Source: Gonium pectorale
Taxonomy: Eukaryota > Chlorophyta > Chlorophyceae > Chlamydomonadales > Volvocaceae
NCBI GenBank assembly: GCA_001584585.1
Contig: LSYV01000070.1
Location: 123,249 to 187,248, forward strand
Reading direction: 5' to 3'
DNA length: 64,000 nt
Each line of letters begins with the position of its first letter. Position 1 is the first letter of the stretch. Both the position numbers and the translations under genes were made by a program. Under the pieces are notes generated by a model. It saw only the letters and a list, made by a program, of their open reading frames with translations, was not told the DNA's origin and made no database searches. Below are positions 54,801-64,000 of the stretch, in pieces.

Positions 54801-57800
54801 CCGGTGCGACTTTGGGCCGGCGAGGAACGGGTCGGAGAGCCCGAGCATCCTTCGGTCGGCTTTGGGAACGAAAGAGGACTTAGGTCCGAGAGCGAGGGAG
54901 GACTGTGCAACAGCTCTGCTGGATTTGGGGTTGCTGCGCAGCCGCAGCCGGCGAATGCGTCATTCATAAACCCATGTGGTGTCGCAGATCATAGCGGGCA
55001 AGGTGCTGTGACCGCGGCCTCACATCACCCCGCCGCCTCGCATGCAACCCCCTCCTCCCCTCCCTTCCCGGCCTGCGGCCCCTCCAGGCGTCACGCCCTT
55101 CACGGGAGCCCCCATGCCCCGACTGCTGGACCAGCTGCTGCACGAGGTCGACCCGGACCGCAACCCGCCGCCCCAGCCGCCATCGAGGGACCCAGGTGCG
55201 GCATCGTCTGCTCCCGGCGCCGCCGCCGCGACGGCGCCGCCGCCAAGCGGTGTGAGCGGGCGGCCCCTGAGAGCCCTGTCCCCGTGCCTCTTCAGCAGCG
55301 AGCCGGCGGCCGCCGCCGCCGCTGCGGCTGCGGCAGTGGCAGCGGGGGCATCAGGAGATGTTGCCACGGCAGAGAACCGGACAGTTGAGGCGGTCGCTGC
55401 CGCAGGCGCGGCCACTGCGCAATCCCCAGATTCGCAGCCCAGAGGCACCGGATTTGGTGGTGTTGCAGCGGCCCCCGACGATGCGCATGTGGCTGTGGCC
55501 CCGAGTGCGGGGCCGCCGGGCGTTATGCCTTCCGCGCCCCCACGTACCCGACGGGCCACAGCGCCTGAACCCCAGCTGCAACCCATGCCCCGGTCTGGGC
55601 TCACGCCGCAGCCGCTGCAGCAGCCCCTCAATCACCAGCCTCGAGCTCAGGCCCAGCCTTCGCCGCGACCGCCGCTTCCGCCACCGCCGCCGCTGGAAAC
55701 TCAGATGCCGGCCGGTCCAGGCGCCGCCCGACCAACGCCGGCTGCTCCGTGCCCGGCGGTTCCCGGAGGTGATCGACCTGCGCCGCCCGCGGTCGCCGTG
55801 CCGGCGGCGGGGCCCGCCCGGCTGACGCCCGAGGAGTTCTTCGCTGACGTACCGCTCATCCAGCTGCCGGATCTGGGATCCGAGGGGCTACTCAACCTGG
55901 TGCGGCTGCAAAACCGGCTGGCGGCAGCGGCGGCGGCGGGGCAGGGGCTCAGCCCGGCGAGGGCCGCCGCAGCGGTGGATGTGGCGGGGGCGGTGCGCAG
56001 CACGGCCAGGCCGGTGGCGGCGCGGCCGCTGCCCGACGCGCCCGCGCCGCAGCGGGATGCGGATGCTGGTGATGCGAGCAGGCCGCCGGATGAGGCAGGA
56101 GGCTCCGGACGGCGCGGCGCGATACATAGCGCTGACCTGTCAGGCGTACCGGCAGCTGCCTTTGGTGCGGCTGACGGAGAGCTGTACGGCCACCAGCACC
56201 GCGCTAGTGCCTCTGGCGCCGCGGTGGCGATGCCACCGCCGCCGATGCCACCGCCGCCGGCGCCAGGACGTACCGCGGAAGGGGCGGCAATGCAAGTGGC
56301 GCCGGCGCCGGCGCCGCCGTCTGCACCTACTGCTGCCCCCGACGGAATGCGGCCGCTGCACTACCCGGCTAACCCGCCCTACCCCCTGCCAGTAGTACGC
56401 GACGGCGGTGGCCACCCCATGCGGGCCCCTGGTGCGACACCCTTTGGCGACCCCGGGCAACAGGCTCGGCCTTGGGGCGTCCTGGGCAGCTCGCCACCGG
56501 CTGTCGGAGCCGCGGACACGGATGCCGCCAACACGGGTGCGTGGTTCCCACAGGGAGAAGGCGGTCGCCGGGAGTGCCCAGCGCATGGACAGGGTCCGGC
56601 GCATGAGCAGCGCCCAGTGCCGCGCCCCAGCAACAGCGCAGCGACCTTCTCCTTCGGCGCCGCGCTCCGTGGCGGGGTGGGGCGTCAGGACGAGGCGGGG
56701 CCAGAGGACTCTGTGGCCTTCGGGGCGAATGACGACGGCGGGGGGGCGCCCTTTTGCGGTCCAGGCGGTGAGGCGGACTCGGCTCCGGCGGCGGACGTCC
56801 GCTCCAGTCGCACCCCAGTGACCACCGTGCCGCCGCCGCCGCCCCGTACCACGACCACAGAGTCTGCTGCACACGGGTCGGCGAGCCTCGCCAGCTGGCG
56901 GCTAGGCGGCGAGGATGAGGGCGGAGGCGGCAGAGCGGGTCCCCACGCCAACGCCAGCGGCGGGGAGCAGCGCCGCGGGGCTACCAGCAGTGGTGGCGGC
57001 GGCGGCGGGGGCAGCGGCCGCTGGGGCGGTTCTGCGGCGGCCCGCGGGCCGTCGGAGGCGCGCAGCGGGGCCGGCCCCGATGCCCAGGGCCTTCATCGCA
57101 GTGCGGCGGAGGAGGCGCTGGACTGGGCTGCGGCGCCGTCTGGGCCGCTGGGCCGAGCGGCTGCAGACCCTTCGGGCCGTCAGGCAGCAGGGGCAGCTGC
57201 AGCAACTGCAGCAGCGGCGGGGCCGGGGGTTGGGGGCTGCACACACGCTAGCGCTCTGCTACAGGCCATGCATGACTCCAGGGGCATCGACTTGGTGAGC
57301 GCACTGGGGGCGGACGGCATTCTGCTGGGCATCCGGGAGCTCATCGGCGCATTTCAGGGGCGAAACGGCCCCTCGGAGGGACTAGCAGGCGCGGTGAAGG
57401 GCATGAGCGCTACGGGCGAGGGAGCACTGCACGAGCCGGACGGCGGTTCAGTCGGGACCGGCTCCGCGGCCCAGTCGGCGCGCGACGCAGCGCGTTCGCA
57501 GCCGCAGCCGCAGCCGCAGCCGCAGCCGCAGCCGCAGCCGCAGCCGCAGCCGCAGCCGCAGCCGCAGCCGCAGCCGCGGCCGCAGTCTGTGGGCGTGGGC
57601 GGCACACACGCACCGCAAGGGGCCGCCGGCGGTGGCGCCTTTGGCCCAGGCGACGGGGCCGGAGAGCCTGAGCCGGGCTACTGGCCGGCGGCGAGGCGGC
57701 GTAACGTAGGCGGCGCGCCCGAGGAGGCAAGCGGCGCAGGGTCCGGTGGCAGGGCCGGGGGAACCGGCGACGGCGCAGCTGCCGAGGCGTGGACCGATGC

Positions 57801-60800
57801 AGCCCGTCAATTGGATACACACAATGATCAGCCACGGCACCTGGAGGGGCACCACCCTGCAGCGCCACTCCACCAGCAACACCCGCATATGCAGGCCGCC
57901 CCAGTGCAGGGCCCACCAGCGCCGACGCGCCCAGGCTTGGCGCCCTCCAGCCAGCAGCAGCAGCTAGGGCGGGGCCTCACCCACCGCCCATACCCGCCGG
58001 GGCAAGTCCACCCAGGCTCTCCCTACGCCGCACGCGACGAGGTTTGGACGGCGCTGCCGCAGCAGTCACTGGGCGGCACCCGCCCGCATGCCCCGTCTTC
58101 AGGCGGTGGCGGCGGCCTCTACGATGCCGGCCGGTATGGGGCGCCGCCAGCGCCGCCACAGTCTGGCGCCGGCGGCGCCGGCGCCGGCGCCGGCAATGCG
58201 ATGGAGGGCATCTGGGAGCCAGCTCATCAGGCGCTCCAGCCTCAGTATGCGCACACCTTTCAGCCGCAGCCGCAGCCGCAGCCACATTCTCGGCTGCAAC
58301 CGCAACCACACCATTCCCATCAACAGTATTATGCCGAGTACGACTACGCCCAGCAGCAGCAGCAGCAGCAGCAACCAGCGCACCCGCCGCACCTCGCGGC
58401 CCCAGCCGCACACCCTCCGCCACCGCCCCACGGGTACGGCATGTACGGCATGCCTCTCCACGGTGTGCCGTACGGGTCTTACGGGCCGTACGGCCACGTG
58501 CCTGCCCCGTACTATGGGTATCACCCTGCGGACGGAGCGCAGGACAGCGCGGCGGCTGGTCCCTCCGGCGGCTTCTCTAACCGCGCCCCCGGACCTGCCA
58601 ACGTTGAACCCCACCATCCCCAGCAGGCGCGCCAATACCATCGACGACCCCAAACAGGCATGCAGCAGCGTGCTGGCCTGCCGCGGGGCCTCGGCGCGCA
58701 CGGGACAGCGGCTGCGGCTGACACCCAGGGGCCGTCTGGGCCTCCGGCCGCTCCCACGCCCCCGGCGGTCTCGGAGGTCACCAGCAATGTTACGGCGGCG
58801 GCGGTCTCCCAGATCCATGCCCAGCGCCCGCCCGCCTCCTCTGGCGGCGGCGATGATGAGGGGATCGACGGGATTGAAGGTATGCAAGATAATCTGACGG
58901 CGGGTGGGGCAGCGGCCAGCTCGCACCGGCGCGGCGGAGCCATGGCGGCCCCAGTCGCCGAGGCACCAGCATGGAGCTTCGGAGCAGCTCCGACAACGGA
59001 GGCGGTGGAGGCGGCAGAAGCCTCGCAAACAGAGGCAGCGGGAAGCCCTGACCCCAGGCAGCGCCAGCGGCCGTGGGCCACGGAGTACTCGTCGCCAACC
59101 GTAACCGTTACCCGTTCCGGACCGTTTCCAACCGCAACTGCACCAACGGTGACCACAACGGCCAGCCCCAACACGGCGCCATCCCAAAGTTTGACCGGTG
59201 GTGGCGCAGAGGAGGTGCGGGAGGCTGGCGCCTCACCCGACATCCTGGGATGGCGCCCGCCGGTGCAGGGCTGGAAGCTGCCACCCCTGACGGGGATGCT
59301 CCCAGAGGTGGCTCGCGCGCGGCAGCAACAGCAACAGCAACAGCAGCAGCAGGGTCGGACGCAGCAGCAGGCGGGGCCGCACCAGCGCCAGGCTACCCGG
59401 CAGGGACGGGTTGTCGCCTCCGGCGTGGAGGAAAGAGCCGCAGCTAGGGCAGTACACGACCGCCGGGCGCAGGCAGAGCCGCCGGCGGCCACGGCAGCGG
59501 AGAGGCGGCCCGGGGCTGCGGCCGCAGGGGCTCCTGCACACCACCGTCCGTCCGGTGGCGTTGGCAGCACGGGAATCGCGCCGGGCGCGCCGAGCGTTGC
59601 TGCTGCCGTTCCCTCGGCCGTCGGACGCGCTGCCCAAGGAGGTGGTTCGGGGCACACCCGCGATCCCGCTCCACCCGCGGCCGTGAACGCCCACGGCGAG
59701 CACCAGCCGCCGCAGCAGGGCCTCAAGCGCACCCTCTTCGGCGCCATGCGCGAGGTCCTCCAGAGGAAGTCCGCCCTCAAGACCGCCAGCGGAGGAGGCG
59801 GACCTGGAGCCGGCGCCGGAGCCGGCGCCGGAGCCGGGGGCGGCACTGGATGTACACTACCCGGTGCTGGCGGCGCCCACACGTCTGCGGACCCCAAGCG
59901 ACCAGCGCAACCCGTCGGTGCGGCGGCTGCCGATGATGCCAAAGGGGGCCCACCGCATGCCCTCGAGCGGGACCCTGGCCCTGGGCAGCGGCCACAGCAC
60001 CAGCAACAGCAACAGCAACATGAGCGGCCGGCGGTGCGCTTCGCCCAGCCCGGAGGCGGCGCAGGGCCGCAGGGCGCCCCGCCGCCTGCAGCCAAGCGGC
60101 AGCGCAAGGTGACCTTCGACGCGGCCGCAATGCAGCTGCGCCAGCCCGGCGGCGGCACCGTTGGCGGGGGCGGCTCGGGCGACGGCGGCGGCTCGCGCCA
60201 CACGGCCGCCGGCGACGCAGGGGGCCACCGGCAGCTGCACAGCCCGGCTCCTCCCTCCCCGGAACCTGCCGCAGAGGCGCGGCATGCCGGGGCGCCACCG
60301 CCCTTCGCGCTCTTTGACCGCGTGCAGTCACAGCAGCGGCAGCCCGTCCTGCGGCCAGGGGTCAGGCTGGCCCAGCCGGTGCCTGGAGCCACCGCCCCGC
60401 CCGCTCCACGGCACATCGATGGGAGCGCGCACGGGCATCCCAGGTAACTGGTGGAAAGGTCCCCCCTATCCGTATTACGTAGCTCCGGCCTGCGGCCTGC
60501 ATAATGAACTTCTTGTGCTGCATACGGTAGGGCCTTCCAAGTCGTTCCTCGTTCGGCCCGTCTCCCTTCGCAGCCGGCCGAACGCGAGCGTGCGCGCTGC
60601 TGCCGGCGGCGCCGCGCCTGCTGGCAGTGACCCTCGAGCTCCCGCCGCAAAGCCCCATGGACCGCGACCGCATGCAGCCGTCGAACAGTCTGGCGCTGCA
60701 GCAACGGCGCCGGCGGCCTCGGTGCCTGGAGCGGGCGCTGCGGTGGGCAGGCACGCTGCGCGCGGAGGGTCGCTCGGAAGAGGAGCAGCCGCTGCAGCAG

Positions 60801-61206
60801 GTGGGGGGAACCGTGAGGTTACTTGGCGGCTGCCGAGGTGACGACACCGGTTAACCATGTCCACTGATTGCCTGCATTAGGGAGTACAGCTTTTGAACTG
60901 GGGAGGCTCGCGCAAGGCGATGTCAGAAAGCTCGCTGTAAGTCGCCACCTACCGGTACCGCAAGTACGGCGTGGGCACGTGCGCTCATACATGGTCGTAC
61001 TCCCACCAAGTACGCGAGCCGCCGTGACCCTTGCTTGGCTGTCCTCTCACGGTCGCTCGTCTGTTTGTTCTCTGTCTGTCTGTCTGCCATTCGCAGGGCG
61101 GGCTTCCGAAACTGCTGTCGGCGCGGACGGCGGTGGTCGTGGCGTGGCGCTGGAGCTGTTTGAGGGCGACCCGTACCTGGCGCGGCAGGAGCAGCTGCGA
61201 GCCTAG
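39825..61206 (+). CDS. giant low-complexity protein of about 6,275 aa, unknown function
   Basis: Ten exons: 39825-39917, 40167-40262, 40520-40865, 41227-41306, 41435-50719, 51058-54028, 54491-54755, 55088-60443, 60574-60800 and 61097-61206. Phases agree at every junction; only the gap inside exon 6 hides the frame. Exon 5 alone is 9,285 bp. Small folded-looking parts occur at the N-terminus (ELRRGQFVLDIAKQLQNSLL; FATVLEACLDLSDNN; RAPVDWAAYAHTVTDLF; LVNHLFVRKLEAALQ), across the exon 5-6 junction (ERILDDILRRGREIRARVLG, then APLLLLETPRFYVVSPSEHL), in exon 8 (FFADVPLIQLPDLGSEGLLN) and at the end (LELFEGDPYLARQEQLRA). The rest is Ala/Pro/Gly/Gln-rich, with polyQ, a QP-repeat tract, an octapeptide repeat and a Tyr/Gly-rich segment. 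No domain family is recognised, and there is no signal peptide or membrane segment. A scaffold or condensate role is a guess. It could be more than one gene, but no internal stop or promoter forces that. The first exon is the least certain. Confidence 0.6.
52537..52556. other. assembly gap, 20 N, inside exon 6 of the giant gene
   Basis: Twenty N bases at the edge of a 24-bp tandem repeat. The open frame before the gap and the one after it differ by one position, so the true length is not 20 modulo 3. Confidence 0.97.
52557..52704 (+). repeat. 24-bp coding minisatellite, octapeptide APVGGTAA
   Basis: Six near-perfect 24-bp units (starting at 52561, 52585, 52609, 52633, 52657 and 52681) encode tandem A-P-V-G-G-T-A-A in the frame that continues to the end of exon 6. 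A diverged partial copy lies just before the gap (about 52506-52536), so the gap is probably more copies of the same array. Confidence 0.85.
57499..57576 (+). repeat. CAGCCG hexanucleotide repeat, 13 units, encoding QP dipeptides
   Basis: Thirteen perfect CAGCCG units in exon 8 of the giant gene, coding alternating Gln-Pro. Likely length-polymorphic. Confidence 0.9.
58351..58374 (+). repeat. CAG tract encoding eight glutamines
   Basis: Seven CAG codons plus one CAA in the Gln/Tyr/His-rich part of exon 8 of the giant gene. A second, CAA-interrupted tract of ten glutamines lies at 59323-59352. Confidence 0.9.
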
Positions 61207-62438
61207 CAGCAACCTAGCAGACGCGGAAGGAGCAGCCGGGCAGGGGCTGACTGCGGGTGTGAGCGGTAGCGCTGCACCCGTCCACGGAAGCTGCGGCAAT
61301 CAGCAAGGCTCTGTTGAACCAATGTAACAATTAGCCTTATTCGCAGTTTGTAACCGACGAAGAGGAATGGCGTGTCATCAGAATCTGATGTACACTTGTG
61401 AAGATCATGTGAAGTGCAAGCCGCAGCAGGAGGTCGGCATCAAGTTCTCCATGCCCCGTTTTATGGAGTCTAACGGAGCTAGGTGTGTATTCTTTATGTT
61501 TTCATGAATGGGCGTGTTGCCTCTACGCTGGGAGATGATGTATTGCAAGCTGTTAGCTCAATGACCCATGGGTCGGACCAGGGCCCAAAGTTGTTCTCCC
61601 TTGCACGTTGCTCTTACATGTGTGTTGTGAGAGAGAGGGGCTCGCCTTCTGAGCTGCACGCACTGCAGGGATGCATGGCATATGACTTGAGGGCTGCTTA
61701 TGGCAAGAAATGCGCCGTGAGTGTGCTCTGCGTTGCCACGCCCAGCGCCCAGCGCCCAACGACGGAAAAGGACGAAACAAACATGCTTGACCTCACATAC
61801 GACATAACGATGTTGCACTTTCTCCTCAGCCCTATACATCAAGCCTATGCCACGACGACATGACGCCCCGGCGCTATGTGGAACGTGGGCAACTGCTTTA
61901 ATGGTCCGCAACACGGTACACGCCGTGCAGGGCCACTGAAACGCAACGGCATCTACGCATTTTGTGCCGGTAGCACCCTGGTATTAGTTATAATGTATAG
62001 TCTAGGAACCGTTCTGGAAACGGTCTATCTGCACGGTACATCCACACTAGCTAAGAAAGTGCTCAAATACTCCTGAACATCCAGGATTATATGGACCAAT
62101 GCGACCCCACTGCAACGCAGCGCTGTGACGGCTTGATTGCCAGTCAGGCTGCGTGCTCATGGGCGATGGCCAGAGGCCTTGCACGTCGCACACTAGACGC
62201 ACTGGACAGGCCCAAGAAGGCAGCAACCATTGAGCAAATGAGCGTAACCAAGCATGGGCCGTATGTCAGTCCAGATGCATCAAACTCGACTTCCGTGCAT
62301 GCACGCGCAGACCCATGCGGCATAACTAGGTACTGCCCAAGGGCGTAAATCGTCGTGCTCAAATCATTTCGTCAAGCAAACACTTGCACGAGCATGCTCG
62401 TAGGTCACTGCCGCCGCCTCGCTCTGTCGTTCACGCCA
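61207..62438. other. convergent intergenic region, no gene seen
   Basis: About 1.2 kb between the stop of the giant gene (+) and the stop of the partial minus-strand gene. Holds the 3' UTR and TGTAA of the former. No other supported feature. Confidence 0.5.
61323..61327 (+). terminator. TGTAA polyadenylation signal of the giant gene
   Basis: TGTAA lies 117 nt after the stop codon at 61204-61206, a typical spacing for chlorophycean genes. This supports placing the gene's 3' end here. Confidence 0.6.
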
Positions 62439-64000
62439 TCATGGGTACTTGATGAAGGTGCAGCCAAACTGTTGGAGGATGTGCTAATGGCAACATAACA
62501 CATACAACTCGTCCTCCATTGCCGTGGCATCACCACCCGCCTCAGACCTTGCACGTCTGCCCACACGTAGCCTTACCTAGCCCGCCCGTTGTATAGGTTG
62601 CCTTCCGTCTCCCGCCGAAAGCGCACGAGCATCTGGTCTAGGCGAGGTTTCATCACAGACGGCGCCGTGAAAAGGGCACCATATCGACACACATGCAGGG
62701 AAAGCTTACCTTCGCATCGTCTCGGTTGTGACGTCGCGGGGCGCCGCCGACCAGAACAGTGCCGTCGCAAGCAATCCAATGAAGCCTGCGCCAGAAATGA
62801 AGAACGTAGAGTTAAGGTGTGATGTTTGATAAGCGGTGGCCCCTCGCTCGGGTGCTAGGGTGGGCTAAGTTGGCTGCACAGTGCATAAGGCGTGTGGAGT
62901 GATCGATCAATTGCGAAGTGGCGGCAGACGGCGGCAGGAATGCGCCTTCAGTTGGATGGCGTGGGCGGGGCCAGGCAGGAGACCATGGGGCGTGCTGTAG
63001 GGTTCTGATGGATCCAACCGTCGGTTGGCAAGAAGCTAAACGCGCAGAGCTTCCACGAGGCAGCACACTACTGGAGATGGCACAAAAGGTTTTTTTTCTG
63101 TGGAAAGGTTACAGGCGGAGAGGCGAGAAAGGGCGCAGACACCGGGAGGGACAGGCAGCCCGCCCGTGACAGGTGCAACAACGGTATCTGGCCCGATGAT
63201 TGGCATGGCTTCTACACTTGGTGAGGGGATATACCCGGGGCCATTAGGCAGTTGATCTCACGCATGTTATGCTTCGACGAGAATCACGCCAAGGGAGTGT
63301 CGGCCCCAGGGTGCTCCGTAATACGGCCGAGGGCACACAGGTTAGTACGTGAGGGCAGCACGTTGCCGTTGGCATGTGTAAAGCGGTTGAAGAGCACTCT
63401 GTCGATGAACTCTGCCTATGCAGCTCGAATCTTTCATTTGTTTAGGTGCCGAGGTCGCGCAGTGCGCGGATCCTCAGCCTTCCAAAAATATAGCCCTGCA
63501 GGAACCCCGAAGGGCCCTGCCACCCAAGGGCCTCGCGGAGTGCAAGGCGAAGCCCGAGGATGCAACCGAGGCCATGGTGACCACCTCGAGAAGCGGGCCA
63601 GGTAAGTATGAAGAGGAACGGCACTGGCCGCCGACCAGGGTCGGGTAGGCCCCACCGGTCAGGAGCGGGGTGGTGATGGTGGGTCCGCTATCAGCAAGCA
63701 AAAAGCACCACACACGCCCAAGTCTGTGAACTACAGGCAAAGCAGCGGAATGCAACGCGCGGTGCCCGTGATAAAACGGCATGCCCGGTCAACCCTTTCG
63801 TTGCCTGACCGGTATCATCCTCGGGTGCCGTATTTCGGGTGCAGGTAGGCGTCAGCCTGGTGCCAGCGCTAGCATTGGGCCATCCCACCTCAGAGGCCAC
63901 GGAAGGAGCCAACCTGTTCGCCGTTGCTTGCCGCCATTATCATCCACACAATGGGGTTGTGGCCTTTGCTGCGTTTGCATGTTTGGCATCATCCGCAAGC
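62439..64000 (-). CDS. 3' part of an unidentified gene running off the window
   Basis: Three phase-matched exons on the minus strand are well supported: 63415-63288 (open from AEFIDRVLFNRFTHANG, then VLPSRTNLCALGRITEHPG), 62785-62710 (LHWIACDGTVLVGGAPRRHN, then RDDAK) and 62483-62439 (HILQQFGCTFIKYP and a TGA stop). Introns are GT-AG and phases (2, then 0) join without loss. A further candidate exon near 63975-63917, reading K-G-H-N-P-I-V-W-M-I-M-A-A-S-N-G-E-Q, ends in phase 0 and would join the first, but its GTTGGC donor is weak. The composition is that of an ordinary folded, soluble protein. I do not recognise the family. The 5' part lies beyond the right edge or in unread exons. Confidence 0.55.

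Noticed and set aside
58521..60704. 727-aa open frame on the minus strand
   Set aside because: Antisense shadow of exon 8 of the giant gene, for the same codon-bias reason; Cys/Arg-rich runs are the complement of CAG/GCC repeats.
62573..62650. Minus-strand peptide K-P-R-L-D-Q-M-L-V-R-F-R-R-E-T-E with a stop or donor after it
   Set aside because: It looks protein-like, but no acceptor separates it from the preceding exon and its phase does not fit the flanking exons; treated as intron.
62707..62806. A hydrophobic, membrane-like reading (F-F-I-S-G-A-G-F-I-G-L-L) on the minus strand
   Set aside because: A different frame of the same exon joins its neighbours in correct phase on both sides, while the hydrophobic frame does not.
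63691..63912. 73-aa minus-strand ORF near the right edge
   Set aside because: Overlaps the presumed intron of the partial gene and has no splice or family support.
1..64000. Bacterial-style features (operons, ribosome binding sites, CRISPR arrays, insertion sequences)
   Set aside because: The window is eukaryotic with spliced genes. No direct-repeat spacer array, transposase frame or inverted-repeat element was found.

Overview
This window is nuclear DNA of a green alga, most likely a chlamydomonadalean or volvocine species. The reasons are: GC-rich genes with many short introns using GTGAGN/GTGCGN donors; long Ala/Pro/Gly/Gln-rich coding stretches; TGTAA polyadenylation signals downstream of some genes; a clear RIB72 ciliary gene; and a plastid-type starch-binding protein. 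I cannot name the species from the sequence. Two 20-N gaps (32672-32691 and 52537-52556) mark assembly joins, and both damage a gene.

Layout. 180-2069 (-) encodes a secreted, heavily N-glycosylated protein. It shares a 191-bp head-to-head promoter region with 2261-6003 (+), a DHH/DHHA1 (RecJ-like) phosphoesterase that ends in a canonical PCNA-interacting (PIP) box. 6484-11472 (+) is a 1043-aa uncharacterised coiled-coil protein. 12722-15302 (-) is a mitochondrial AUH-type methylglutaconyl-CoA hydratase with one GC-AG intron. 16401-20717 (+) is a chloroplast-type CBM20 starch-binding protein with two phase-compatible alternative 3' ends. The long form adds a coiled coil and a motif like those of Rubisco-binding pyrenoid proteins. 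22490-25549 (+) is RIB72 (three DM10 domains and EF-hands, axonemal microtubule inner protein). 27081-27575 (-) is a small disordered protein with a second PIP-like motif. 29100-34997 (-) is a DEG9-type Do-like serine protease, interrupted by an assembly fault made of a 336-bp duplication, a gap and an AT-rich organelle-like fragment. 36779-39182 (-) is an SLC25A44-like mitochondrial carrier. 39825-61206 (+) is a giant gene of about 10 exons encoding roughly 6,275 residues of mostly low-complexity protein, with one 9.3-kb exon. 62439-64000 (-) holds the 3' part of an unidentified gene that runs off the window.

Exon coordinates were worked out by hand from splice sites, reading-frame phase and protein resemblance. 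For every complete model the exon phases close exactly. The exception is the giant gene, where the second gap hides the frame. The genes form no operon or shared pathway. Two loose themes are mitochondrial branched-chain amino-acid metabolism (AUH hydratase and an SLC25A44-like carrier) and PCNA docking (DHH protein and small protein). I found no tRNA, rRNA, CRISPR array, intact transposon or viral gene.
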